From positions 547,469 to 611,468 of the forward strand of contig LNAC01000774.1 in NCBI GenBank assembly GCA_002007465.1: DNA of 64,000 nucleotides, in the 5' to 3' direction. Shown here one piece after another: positions 10,346 to 22,270 of the stretch. The number at the start of each line of letters is the position of its first letter. Position 1 is the first letter of the stretch. The translations under genes were made by a program, and so were the position numbers. A model generated the notes under the pieces. The model was not told where the DNA came from. It made no database searches and was given only the letters and a program-made list of their open reading frames with translations. The stretch comes from Ailurus styani (Eukaryota > Chordata > Mammalia > Carnivora > Ailuridae).

Positions 10346-13300
10346 AGTCTTAGATCTCCTTCAGCTTTCCCAAAGCTCTGTCATCCTGGTGAAGGAATGT
10401 TTTCTTCTGTGTTCTAGTCATCAGTTCCTTATGAAGTAGTCTGCCTGGAGTGGAGGGCTCGTGCTACCTGACTTCCGATTTACCTGAGCGGGCCAGAGTG
10501 GCATCTTCTTTTTCTCATCACTGGCTTTTCTTTGTGTTAATCCAAGGCCACCGAGTAAACACCCAGGACCTACTGTCCAAATTATCACAGAAGGACTACT
10601 TCACGACTTTGGGCATTTTTGTGTAGCAAGTACTCACGAGAGCAGACTCCCAAGTATATGTAAGGACTTCCACAACTTTACACTGTGCAAGGTTGAACAT
10701 CCACTTTGAACATAAGTTCAGGGTTCTTACCATTACGGTGAATGAAAACTGAGAATTCCCTCATAGCTCCCTGAGGGCTTCTAAATTGGTTAAACCAAGG
10801 TTTTAAAATAAAGCCAAAGGCTCGCAACTCCCTGATTGCTCTGGGTTGCCTAACAGTGGACGCAGGACTAGGACTTTTCAGCGGTACCCCAAGGCTGCAG
10901 AGTAGAACGTGTAGGGCCTGGCAGGCCTGGAAGTAGAAAGGAGGTCGTGAGGGTGAGTAAGGCTGCAGCCAGAAGGCTGGAACTCCCATCCTCTTGGCCC
11001 TTCTTCAGTTTCTTTCGTATGTTTTCTAGATTAGGCTTCCACAGAAAATGTCCTCTGAAAAAGAACATACTGCTTAAAATACATCAGAAACCATAGCTCC
11101 CTGGTAATTATAGCTCATCGATACCAAATACTATGATGCAGGCTGCTTCCAACCAACGGAAACATCACAACGTTAGTGGTTTTCTCTGTTCCCTAAGTTA
11201 AAACGCCCATTGTTCCCAGGAGCTTGCTTTGGATCGTACTGTTGATGTGGGAAATGTGTGACAGAGATTTTGGATTCCTGACATTGTTAAGATTAATTTT
11301 GCTGTGTGGGGGAGGAAAGGGGGACAATCTCATGATGGTATCACTAAAAAAAAACCTCTCACTGCAAAATTTACTCTGAAAAAGAAATAAATAAGCAAAA
11401 CACATGTGCTCTTGGTTGAAAAAATTATTAATTTTTAAAAAACATGAAAGATTATGAAGTAGAATTTTCTTTTTGATATACTACCTTTGAATGGGAGGTT
11501 CACCATAAGAATTATACCTTTTGTTCTTGAAAATATGTTATTTTCTTTTTGAGAGAAAAGATATTTTTGTTTCCTCCTTCCTGGTTTCCATTAACTTAAG
11601 CGTTTAAAAAGATATACATTGTAACCTGCCATTTGACTTCCAGGAAATATAAGTATAAATTCTAATGTATGCTAAAATTTTTCTCAGGTTTTGTTATCTA
11701 AAATTATTCAAGATAGTAAGAAACACTTAAGGCACTTTCTATTCTCACTTAAAAACCCTAATTTCATAGTCATACTTTTTTTTATAATGTTTTGGGTACT
11801 TTGCTAGGTAATGAATGACACATAGTACCTGTTCAGTAAGTGTTTATTAAATTACTATATTTTGATAAAGTTTTGGTGTGTAATTTACACATTCTTTGAT
11901 TGTCCTAAAAAGTTTTCTCCCCTCTCTCCCGCCACCACCTCGTTGCACGCGCATACATACTTCACCCAAGTTGGAGAGGAATTTGGATTCTACTTGGTCT
12001 TGGTACTAAGCACAACATTAATGACTAGCAAAAGCAGGAGATGCCTGGAGCCCAGGCTGCGTGAGAGAAGGAGGTTTCGGGGAGCAGTGTGGGGAAATAG
12101 GCCCAAGTCTGGGACAAAGTGGTGGTAAGTCAGATCAGAGCCATGAGGGGAAAGAGGGCCCAAACTCCAAACTTCTAGTTCCTGGACTTGTCATAATCAT
12201 CCCAGATAACTCAGAAATATGAGTAGATATAGATAGACGAATTATGCTTAGTTCTTTAATTCATGAAACTGGCCAAAACGATGTGCACTTGAAGAGGTTT
12301 CTGACCTGACTACAGTCCTGGGAACTAGATACCAGTTAGTAGGACAGGCCTCAGGAATAAATTGGGAGCTTCATTTTCGTGGTGGGGTAGAGTCCTCTGC
12401 AGACATTCTAAAGGCCAAGGAACACTTAAAGAGGGGAAGAAGAATTCACAGCAAGTGGCTTTGAGTGGCAACAGTAGAATATGTGAACCCAAACGACAGA
12501 TGTTCAGCATATGTATTAGTGGTGACACAAGAATGTGGCTTTAGCTGCATTGGTGGCAACGAACTTCGGAATAAGAGGAATATGATCAAACTTAAGCTTA
12601 GGCAGTATTGCTGTCAGATATAGGATTACAGCACCAGGAGGGGAAGATGCTAAGAAGCTCTTCCAGTAGTCAGTGGAGGCATAGAGTGTCACGTCGTGCC
12701 GTGAAATGACAGAAATGACCTGTGTGGGAAGACTCTGGAACCCCCTAGGGCCACCAAAGTTAAGACTCCATGAGGAACCCAGTTTAATGAATGTCGAGTC
12801 GCTCTGAGGATTCACTTCTAGTTTCTTGTTTGTTTGATGAACGACCGGTCCTCACAATTTCACATATCAACCAGAAACCTTGAACCCAAGAGCTAAGCAT
12901 TGACTACTACATAAATGTCATGACTTTATTTTCTAAAGTCCAGGTTTTAACACCATTTTCAGCTGGTTAAAAAGGATACTTTTTTTTTTTAAACAATCTG
13001 GTCCAGCATCCCTTTGTAAAACTTTTGAAATCAAGGTCAAGGAAATGATTGCTATAAAGATAGCTGTTGCAGAACCCCCTGGTGCCAGCAGGATAGGTAG
13101 ACATCATGTGAGGATAACAGTACCCGAAGCTCTTCATTTTCTGGGCAGGAGACTGTTTGCTGCGAAGATGTAGGAGCTGCTGGTATGCAGTGAGGGCCGC
13201 TCTGCCGGCACTGCCGCAGTGCGCTTTCCCGCACGCGGCTGGAGCAGAGCTCTGGCACTCTCTCCCCGCTTCTCTCAGCTCTTTCTGTGCTAGAGAAAGA

Positions 13301-14370
13301 GCTGTGCCGGTAAAGGTTGGGAGCAGGCAGGATCGGGTCACAGACTCACACGAATTACCTGTGCAGCCGGAACCAATCCGGAGGCACTGAAAGGGGAAAC
13401 GGAGGTGGGTAGAATGGGGGTAGAAATGGCCCACTGGCAGACTGCAGCTTTTCCAGGTCATCCTCTGTTAAATACCATTTAGTTAATGCAAATTCCTAAA
13501 ATCGACTTGCCAGCAATCATGGGGTTCACGATGACAGAGATGTACTCTAAGAATTTCGAGAAGAAAAATTATTTTGATTTGGCTTTTTGTTTATATACTG
13601 ATCTATAGAAATTATGTTTAAAAATTAGACCACAGCGTGCAATTTATTCTACTTGAGATCTGTTAATATTTATACAAGCACTTCACATTTACATATGTTT
13701 CCGAAGAAGTGTATCTTGAGTACAGAAAAGTCAATTTGAGGATCCGATCTCACTTTCCTCCTCTCTTTTTAAATAGAGTCTTTGTGAAGAAAGGAGCCAT
13801 TGACTGAAACATCCTGGTCAAGACCTGTTGATAGACTTCCTACTTTCTCTTCAGAATAAGGTGCAGCCATGACGAATATTATTTTTGGAGAATGGAAAAG
13901 CAGATTTTAGAGGGGAAACAATCCAGCTCACTCAAAGAATGGGAAAAAAAATACTAAGTTAACTAGAGCAAATAACTTTTACAAGTGAAAGAATTTTTTC
14001 TTCTGCCATCAATAAAACCAATGCACTGTTATATACATTGTTTTACTGTATGTTTTATTTGCTGAATAGTATCTTTCTTGTTCGTCTGGCATTAATCCCA
14101 TAGGAATAGAATGCAATAGTAATCACAGAATACTGAAGTTCCTGCCGCTACCATAATTACAGGATAAACTAACTGACACATCGTGCCACATTTCCTGCAA
14201 AACAACCTGCAACCGGATAGCAGTTCTTAGTAAGGTAATAGCTGCTAAATATGATACCGAAAAGTATTTAAAGTTTGAATATATTGTTTTTAGCACTCAG
14301 CTAGCTTTTTCAAGTGTAATTCAATTCAAAACCAGGCATTCCCTTCCTTTTAAAATTTGCAACAGATCTT
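10346..14370. other. Unassigned non-coding stretch with a small CpG cluster
   Basis: About 4 kb without a recognised gene. Several 60-160 residue ORFs exist on both strands, but none shows a known domain. The longest (minus, 12,967-13,461) owes its length to the GC-richer block at about 13,150-13,400, which contains around a dozen CpGs. That block could be a weak promoter, an eroded CpG island or an old pseudogene. Confidence 0.4.
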
Positions 14371-14770
14371 TCAAGATGTATCTGGTTGCTGATAACAGAA
14401 AACCCCACTCAAACTGGCTTAAACACTAAAGGGAATTTACTGGCTCACTGAACTACCAGAAGCTCAGTAGGTTCCAGCTGATTTAATTCAGTGACGCAGA
14501 GTTGTCACAAAAGACCCTGATCCTTTGCATCTTTCATTTCTGCTTTCTCTGGCATCCGCTGCATTCTACAGCAGGCTGCCCCGTGGGATCATGAGATGGC
14601 TTCAACTCCCAGAGCTACTGAGTCCAGGGATGGGCTTGGGGTCTCTTCCAGAAGGGCACTCAGAAGAGAAAAGAAGACTTTCTCCCGAGCTTCCATTTAC
14701 TCCTACTGTGCTACTTCCCTGCCTGTGAATCAGTGACTTCAGCAAGGGTCTGTGGATTGGTTTGGGCCTG
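14371..14770. mobile_element. Ancient interspersed repeat remnant, family unresolved
   Basis: The succession GATAACAGAAAACCCCACTCAAACTGGCTTAAAC (split across 14,390-14,430), TTTACTGGCTCACTGAACTA and a later CTCTTCCAGAAGGGCACTC-like part resembles a common old mammalian dispersed repeat. I cannot name its family with confidence. The ORF at 14,525-14,728 lies inside it. Confidence 0.4.
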
Positions 14771-15819
14771 ACCCAAGTGCCCCAGCATTACAAGTGGGGG
14801 CGGAAGCACGTTTCCAGACAGAAGCTATGTGTCCGCAAGCCGAGGTTCTTGCCAAAGGAGAGGGAGACCAGAACGTCCATTATAGAGAAGAAGTATGTCT
14901 GTACTATAAACTTTATGTAATATGACAAAGACAATCTTCCCATAGTCTCAGTTTGTGAAGCCAGAATAGTTAAAAAGAAAGAATAAGAAGGAAAGGAGGG
15001 GGGAGGGAGGAGAAGAAGGAAGGCAGAGGAAGGAAGGAAGAAGAAAACAAAATCCTCTGGCCAAAGTAATTGAGAGAACGTCCTACTTGGCTTTGAAGGA
15101 GAGGGCTTAGGCTCTTGCTCAGGGCCTATGAATTCTACATTTTCTTTATGAACCCACAGTTGATGGTTTCTATAGCATCGTAATAAGTAAAAAGATACAG
15201 GTGAAAATGACGTGGCTAGCAGTGTTGATTTTTCTATTTTTTGTTCTTTACCATTGCTGTGCATCATAATCAACTAGGAAGGGGATGGCTTGGGCATGGT
15301 ATTTTTTAAAAGATCTCCAAGTAAGCCAAAGTGTATCCTAGGTTGAGATTCGGAGGAAGACCCATGGTAGTTTTCATGCATTTGACAGCTAATAGGTCAA
15401 TGAGGGAAGAGGCAGAAGAGTTTCAACAAAGGTACTGGTTCTCCGCGCTTTCTTATTTAACAGATGGAAACGGTAATACTTAGTAACTCCCAGGGTTCCC
15501 TAGAATAGACCCTCTGTGGTTGGCACCGGTGTTGTCTAGTGGTTATTGATAGCTCAGTCCCTAAGAACAGTTCTGACAATATGAGCTATATCTGATTTAA
15601 CCTGAAGATCTCAAGAAAAGTGTAAGTCGGACAGCAAGTGGGCCAGCCTCCCTGTGCTTCTGGTGGCTGCTGGAGCACGGAGGGGAAGGAGTCCGTTGCT
15701 GACAGAGCGAGATACACTGGGCTATCTAGATGAAAAGCCAAGCTTCACTGACTTTCTGTTATTTAAGGCCTTCTGCGGGCCTGGATGTGAGGATGGGATG
15801 TGCAATCACAAAATACTCA
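14771..15819. other. Non-coding DNA with a purine-rich tract
   Basis: No gene is recognised. The plus strand is almost purely purine at about 14,970-15,050 (GGAAAGGAGGGGGGAGGGAG core). The 161-residue minus ORF at 14,788-15,273 reads through this tract as a Ser/Phe/Pro/Leu low-complexity translation and is not a credible protein. A MER5A-like scrap may lie at about 15,240-15,350. Confidence 0.5.
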
Positions 15820-16015
15820 CTACTCTTTGCAAGGTTTTCCTATGTGCTGGCACTGGGTTCAGCACTCTCCTTTCATTACCGTTTGTAACCTTCACCACAA
15901 CTCTAGGAGGGATGCATTTCTGTCTCCATTCTACACCTCTGGTAGCCCCTACGGAGAGGTCCTCACTTCGGGACGTAAAGTGCAAGTGTTAGAGTCAGGA
16001 TTCAAAGCAGGCAGT
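15820..16015 (-). mobile_element. MIR SINE remnant, reverse orientation
   Basis: The plus strand shows a GTGCTGGCACTGGGTTCAGC-like start, TAACCTTCACCACAACTCTA, and ends TTAGAGTCAGGATTCAAAGC. That is the antisense order of the MIR core and tail. The overlapping ORFs at 15,654-16,036 are chance frames. Confidence 0.65.
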
Positions 16016-17659
16016 ACCCCCAAGGAATTCAGTTAGAAATCCACTCACCCTCCCCTTTCTTCCTGTTCTCCCTCTTGTGGCAAACCTTCCTTTTCCTTTG
16101 ACTTTGTATATCCATATTCTTAGCTCAAATTCTTTTTTTCTCCTTTCAAAGAAAAAAATGGTTTTAATTACCGTTCAAAAATTAATGTTTATTTATTTGT
16201 GCAGTAACTATTTGCTGAGACCTGACAGCATCCCGGGCACCACGCTGTAACCTAGACCAACAGGATCTCCAGTCTCACAGCGCACACAGTGCACCTTTAT
16301 CAGCTTGCTTTGCTATCTGCATATTATCCTTTTTCACATTTCTTTCATTTATCATAAATGTCATCTCGTAGGTGTTTTTCGTTGACTTTTATTTTTGCTA
16401 AACTTCTAAAAATTATCCATTTGTAGTTTTAATATTTTACCTTCCATTCTCTATCATTTTTTTTTTACTGTTTTTTAATCTTAAAATATTTTTCCCCTCT
16501 GGGCCATCCATGGGTTTTCGTTTTCTGAAACAGGTCTTCAAAGTTTGGGGAAGCACCTGAGGCTGCCTCCAGACTTCCTCCACTTCTCCAGGTGGGCCTG
16601 ACTTGTGACGTAGAGGGTGGTCAGTGCTGCTAACCTTGTCTTTCCCACCCATTCACTAGTAAGAGACTGTAGAAACAACTATTGGCTAAAAAAAAATGAA
16701 GAAAACTAAGAGTTGGTAGGCTCTGAGAGAATTTCTTAGGCCCTCTTTTCAAAGCAGAGCACAAAATTTTATCACTTATTTTGGCCAGAAGATAATTCCC
16801 TTGAGACCCCTCCCATCCTCTTTTCCCTCCCTCCTAACCTCTCTTTATTTCTTCCTCTCTCCCTCTTTCCTTCTTTCCCTCTTTCTCTTTCCCTAATTAC
16901 TTACTTCAAGCTTTTTTGGACTAACGGTATGGAAAGACTGTCTCTGTGCCATTAAATAAAGAGTTTGTAGCTTACTTGACCTTCCAGTCTTGGGCCATAA
17001 GGGCAACACCTCCAGGCTCGTATATTTTCGTTGTGTTTCTATGGTCACATCTCTGGTGGGCCTTTCTTTGTGACTCTTAGCCAACACACTGTCCCTAACC
17101 CCATGTCTGGTTCGGCTGACTGCAGGGACAAACCACAAGGAATAAAGGAGGAAAATGCCTGGTGCTCGTCAGAGAGGCACTTGCCCGGTGACTAGCCCTG
17201 CCCCTGACTGGCACATGCAGGAGAACAAGATCCTGTCCTGTGTGTGACAGCTCTCATTCTCCAAGAGAGGAGGCCATCTGTATATTGGAGAATTCCCGAC
17301 GCCACCCAGGATGTAGAAATCCTAGAATTATTAGCTCTTCTGTTAAGACAATACTAGTATTGTCAGGTGCACATTATATAATCCAGGGTAGTGAACATTA
17401 TAACTTAAGGGAACTATAGTGGCATCATATTTTGTTTCATATTAAGGTGGCCTTAAGTGAAGCAACACACTTCAGAGACTTGATTCACTTCAGAGACTGC
17501 TGGTGCACACTCAGTGAGTCTTATAAAAGGCTTTAAAAGACTAGCTTCCCATCTTGTGGGGTCTAGGTAGGGTTTGTTGGGGTTTTTTTAATAATAAATT
17601 TAAAACAGCTCTAGTTAGGAAAAATACCATCAGGAAAGGGAAGACAGGATTTTTTTTAA
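16016..17659. other. Non-coding DNA with a polypyrimidine tract
   Basis: No gene is recognised. A long C/T-only-biased tract runs at about 16,800-16,895 (CTCCCTCTTTCCTTCTTTCC). The remainder is unassigned. Confidence 0.5.
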
Positions 17660-17854
17660 TTTTTTTTAAAGATTTTATTTATTTATTTGACAGAGAGAGA
17701 GAGATCACAAGTAGGCAGAAAGGCAGGCAGAGAGAGAGGACGAAGCAGGCTCTCTGCGGGGCAGAGAGCTCGATGCGGGCCTCGATCCCAGGACTCTGAG
17801 ATCATGACCTGAGCTGAAGGCAGAGGCTTTAACCCACTGAGCCACCCAGGCACC
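17660..17854 (-). mobile_element. Can-SINE
   Basis: T-rich tail at the left, AAAGATTTTATTTATTTATT, the GA-rich body, and the head GAGCCACCCAGGCACCC at the right show a minus-strand Can-SINE. Flanks share CAGGATTTTTTTTAA-like sequence (about 17,645 and 17,856), a probable target duplication. The end of the 17,554-17,799 ORF is SINE-derived. Confidence 0.9.
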
Positions 17855-18382
17855 CAGGATTTTTTTTTTTAATACCTGTTTTTGTGTTGACTAGTTGGAG
17901 GAATACAGAAATCTCCGTAATTATCACAGGCTAAGTTCTTTGGGGGTTTTATAGGAAAAGAAAGCTTAGAGGAATGTGATGATAAATTCTAATTGTGAGT
18001 AGCAATCTCCTGTCTTTTTGTCATTAAAGAAAGGCAATTTTGTTAAAGTACAGGAATTCTGGGATTTCTGCTCTTGGTCAGGTTGGCGAAACAGAGGATG
18101 GATTTACCTTCCTGCCTGAAACACTTAAAGAACTAGGCAAAATATAACTGGAATCTAAGATGCTGGACACAAGGCAACAAGGTACAGTGAATCTTGACAG
18201 ATGGGAAACAACAAAGTTAGCCCTGTAATTCCTCCAGACTGCTGCCTGGAGAAACTTCCAAGGCCATGGTGTAGGGAGGGGAAACCACAGAAATGCCTGT
18301 TTTCTGTGAGTTGAGAGATGGAGGAGGGAGTTTAGAAAAGACAAGTAGGTAGATTTTGCAGGGCAGAAGATCAGGGAAATGG
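17855..18382. other. Non-coding DNA, possibly 5' part of the adjoining L1
   Basis: Sequence such as CTGCCTGAAACACTTAAAGA and GGACACAAGGCAACAAGGTA resembles stretches seen in old L1 5' or internal regions directly upstream of the L1 ORF2 remnant. The assignment is not secure. Confidence 0.35.
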
Positions 18383-20105
18383 CTCATAGACCTAAATACA
18401 AAACCTAAAACTACAGAATGTCTGGGAGAAAATATAGGAAATCTTTATGACTTTGCATTTAGACAGAGTTTTTATAACACCAAAAACATGACCCATAAAA
18501 GAACAAATTGATAAATAGTACTTAATCAAATTAAGAACTTCTGCTTTTCAAAGACACTGTTAAGAGAATGAAAAGAAAAGACACAGACTTGGGGAAAATA
18601 TTTGCAAATCACATATCTGATAAAAGACTTCTGTATAAAATGAGTAAAGAATTCTCAAAACACAGTAAGAAAACAACCCAATAAAAAATGGACCAAGGAC
18701 TCAAACATACAGTTGACCAAAGAAGATAAACAAGTGTCAAGAAAGCATATGAAAAGATGCTCAGCATCATTAATCGTTAAGGAAATGCAGATTAAAACCA
18801 TGATGAGGTAACTACTACACACATATTAATATGACCAAAATTGAAAATCCCACCATACCAAGATGTGGAGGAACTGGAACTCTCATACACTGCTGGTAAG
18901 AATGTAAGATGGTACAAACTGTTTGGGAAAGAGTTTGGCAGATTCTCAAAAAATACCTATGATATTACCGAGTCATTTTACTCCTAGTAATCCATCCATG
19001 ATAGTGAAAACATATGTTCATACTTAGACTTGTACATGAATGTTCATAGCGTCTTTATTTGTAGTAGACCCAAACTGGAAACATCCCAAACTCTATTAAC
19101 CTTTAGGGGAGCAAAATTTGTCATCCCAAAATGTGTTTCTTTGGCATGTGGATTATTTTAGGCTGATTATTTTTAAGAAACAGAAGGCTCAGGAAGAACC
19201 TTTGACTTTCTCTCTAATGTTTAAAAGAATTTTGATAGAGGAACTGCTCCAGGAAGGGAGCCATCACCATAGAAAATTACAGTGTGATATGAACAAGGGG
19301 TGGTAGACAGGGGGAACTTAGGCAATGTCTGCTTGTTAAAATTCCTCTCTGTGTCCCCTTGTTTCTGTATGGCTCAGCAAACATTTGTTTACCAAGCATT
19401 TACTTTTTCATTTTCCTGTAAATTGTCTCCCTTCCCTTTGACATCCCAGAAACCTCTTCTCCTTACCTCTGGATGACATAAAAGCCTCAACTGCTTGACT
19501 GCCTATGGACCTCATATTCTTTTGGAGTCCCTGTACATATGTAGTTAAATTAGTTTTTCTCCTATTAATCTGTCTCATGTCAATTTAATTCTTAGACCAG
19601 CCAAAAGGATTTTGAAGGGTAGAGGGAAATTTTTCCTCCCCAACAAATATGTGAGGGCATTAACGAATTGTAGGATATCCATGAGTGAAATACTGCTTAG
19701 CAATAAAAAGAAACAAAACGCATCAACATGTATAAATCTCAAAATGATTATGCTAAGTGAAAGAGGCTAGACCCCCTCCCCTTCCTGAGAAAAAGAGAAT
19801 GAGAAAGCAAACATACTGTATGATTACATTTGTAGAAAACCTATAGAAAATGCAAAGTAATCCATAATGACAGAAAGCAGTTCAATGAGTGTTTGCCAAG
19901 ACTGGGGAGGAGTGGTGGGGAGTGGGGGGAGGGAGTAATTACCAAAGGGCATGAGGAAACTTTCTGGGGAAGGGATGGGCTCATTCCTTGATCATGGTGA
20001 TGGTTTCACGAGTATATATACATATATGTCAAAATTTATCAAATGGTACCACTTATTATATATACTTGTCTGTATTCCAATTATACCTCAATAAAAATAA
20101 TTGTG
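18383..20105 (+). mobile_element. Old LINE-1, ORF2 3' part and 3' end, split by an LTR
   Basis: L1 ORF2 landmarks run in order: TCTGATAAAAGACTTCTGTA, a degenerate GAACTGGAACTCTCATACAC, CTGCTGGTAAGAATGTAAGATGGT, and then TGGATATCC-type sequence near 19,675. The 3' end closes with AATTATACCTCAATAAAAAT. The reverse transcriptase frame is destroyed by indels. An unrelated LTR occupies about 19,101-19,658. This is an old mammalian L1M-class copy on the plus strand. Confidence 0.85.
19101..19658 (+). mobile_element. Solo ERV LTR inside an L1
   Basis: The L1 breaks at ATTAAC (19,095-19,100) and resumes at ATTAAC (19,659-19,664), a likely 6-bp target duplication. The insert has LTR character: GGCATGTGGATTATTTT near the 5' side, a GACATAAAAGCCTCAACTGC promoter-like block (about 19,476), and a 3' part with TAATCTGTCTCATGTCAATT. 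It ends in CCTCCCCAACA near 19,645. It is the same family as the LTR at 29,052-29,583. No viral coding sequence is attached. Confidence 0.7.
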
Positions 20106-21796
20106 AACCCAATATGGGTATTTTCTTTATCCTTACCCAACTCATTGCAATAACAGTGGACATTATAGCTGCAGTCAATGAAACACTCGTAACTTTTCAC
20201 TTTTCACTGGGTTGTGCTAACAATATGTTGACAGTTATAATTGTCTTTGTTAGGAAATATTTCACATAAAAATAATAATTCTTTATGATCATTTTAAAGC
20301 CTCTAAATTGTTGCTGTTACTTGTAAAGCTCTTGATTCTTAGAGGACAGATAGGGTGTTCTAATTGTTGATATTTTCGTTGTGTTGCTACTGCTTAGACT
20401 AACTCTTCTTGTGGCCTGAGGTTTTATACATATGTATGTGAGCCTAAATTTTCTTCTATCTGTCAGAATTATTAAACTTCTATCTGTCAGAAACCCCAGT
20501 CATTTCTTTAAAAGGACTAGGGATTTGGATAAATATTTGCCTGTCTGAGCCCTTTCAGTTTTTTTCCTTTGTATTTACTCTACAGTGTTCAAGTGCTGAC
20601 AGAAGTAACTCTAGTACATGAGGCTTAATTTGCTACTTAATAGGTACTTGTTTTAATTTTATAAATCTTTTAGATCTCTTGGGAAAAAACAGCTCATAGA
20701 TGAATAACTTTGGCATTTTTACAGTGCTTTGAATGCTTCCAAGCTTTACATGGCAGTTTTTTCAAACATGCAGTAATTTCTCCCCCACTGATTTCACGTT
20801 CGATCTGTATGGACATAGACATGCCAAAACAAATACAGTTATAGAGAAGTATTTACAGACTTACTGTAACTCTTCTGTTCTTTGTGCTCAGGTTTATGTG
20901 CACTGAATAAATAACTTGCACATTTTGCCTTAACCTGGTGCTTTTGGATTTAAAACACTCTCACACTCATAAACTCAAGAGAGGAATCCAGATACCTGTG
21001 ATAATCACAAGGTTGAAGATTTTCATAACCATTTTATACGAAACATTTCATTTTGAGATGAAACATAGTCATTTTTCCTTGTCTTTGTAGTATGTGCAAA
21101 ACAATAGTCCCCTTTGTTTATACAACCGCTTCCATCTAAGTTTTCCTTTGTATCCCTTAAAAAAGCTTTGAGAAGTCATTTCTTTTTTTTTTTGTCCTGC
21201 TGAGGAACAAGTCCCAGGAAATTCAGGCCATTTGCTACGTCGTCATGCATGGATAGTTCGGGTAGAAACATCTTGGCCTGGCCAGATTACAGTTTAGTTA
21301 TCTCCTAAAATAATTTCTCCCATGAATTAATCACCTTAGTCAAAAATTGTGCCATATGCTGTGAGTAAGCTGCTTATAGAAAACCAGTTTATTCCAGTAG
21401 GAATTGTTCCTTCCAATTTCCATTTATACCACTTCTTGGAACTCAGTTCTTAGATTCATCATGGCAAATAGTCCCTACTTAGCAAGGTCATGTCCAGTTT
21501 CTGAATTGGGATTTTTCTGGGTTCAAATGTTTCAACTTTAAGCCCTGAATCTGATTCTTTACTTAGATTTAAGACATCAACAAAAGGTGACTTATATTAT
21601 CAGAGTAACACTATGATGCACCAAAGAATTATTTACTAATTCACTTAAACACATTTGCAGAACAGTAGACATCTTTTTTTATTGTTTATCCAGACCCAAA
21701 GCCCTCTTCTCTTGGTATTGCTTTTCCCCCTATCTTCAGCAAGTAGTTTCAGAAAGAACCACTGTGTTTGCACAGTATTTACAGTAGGGAGGAAGT
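20106..21796. other. Non-coding DNA, no gene seen
   Basis: AT-rich sequence without a recognised gene. A 16-bp direct repeat, CTTCTATCTGTCAGAA, occurs at 20,453-20,468 and 20,477-20,492. The 93-residue ORF at 19,988-20,269 starts inside L1 and has no known domain. Confidence 0.5.
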
Positions 21797-21915
21797 AGAA
21801 TCATGAGGTAGCTGGAAACGAAGGCTCTATAGCTCCTTGACTTTGTGACTTTAGTAAATAAGCTTCACCTCCTTAAGTCTGTTTCCCCATCTGGGAAATG
21901 GGGATAAAAGTAGTA
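21797..21915 (+). mobile_element. MIR SINE, 5' part (split by later insertions)
   Basis: MIR core words appear in order: CTTGACTTTGTGACTTTAG, CACCTCCTTAAGTCTG and CCCATCTGGGAAATGGGGAT. The element is interrupted exactly at TA by a Tigger element. It resumes with CCTACCTTATAGGATTATTG at 22,256, and a further piece (GAGGTTAAATGAAGC) continues at about 23,483 after an LTR. Confidence 0.8.
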
Positions 21916-22253
21916 CAGTTGACCCTTGAACAACGTGGGTTTGAACTGCTTGGGTCCATTTACACGCAGATTTTTTTTTTGGTAAGCACAGTACAGTACT
22001 GTAAATATATTTCTCTTCCTTATGATTTTCTTAATAACATTTGCCTTTGTCTAGCTAGCTTTATTATAAGACTACTTCATATAATGCATATAACATACAA
22101 AATATGTGTTAACCTTCTATGTTATTGGTGAGGCTTCTGGTCAACAGTGGCCTATTAGTAGTTAAGTTTTGGGGGGTCAAAAGGTATACATGGATTTGTG
22201 ACTACACATGAAGGTTGGCCCCCCTAACTCCTGCTTTGTCCAATGGTCAACTG
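21916..22253. mobile_element. Tigger-type (TcMar) non-autonomous DNA transposon
   Basis: The element has near-perfect terminal inverted repeats: CAGTTGACCCTTGAACAA at the left and, reverse-complemented, CAGTTGACCATTGGACAA at the right. A TA target duplication lies on both sides (21,914-21,915 and 22,254-22,255), the hallmark of mariner-class insertion. At 338 bp it is a deletion derivative without transposase. The ORF at 21,898-22,131 is a chance frame through it. Confidence 0.93.
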
Positions 22254-22270
22254 TACCTACCTTATAGGAT

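Noticed and set aside
12967..13461. 164-residue minus-strand ORF with an overlapping plus ORF
   Set aside because: GC-rich local sequence reduces stops on both strands; no recognised family, no splice context and no conserved motif.
14788..15273. 161-residue minus-strand ORF
   Set aside because: Its length comes from a polypurine tract that lacks stop codons; the translation is low-complexity with no known domain.
18383..20105. Functional LINE-1 reverse transcriptase
   Set aside because: Only the 3' part of ORF2 is present, with many indels and an LTR insertion; it cannot encode a protein.
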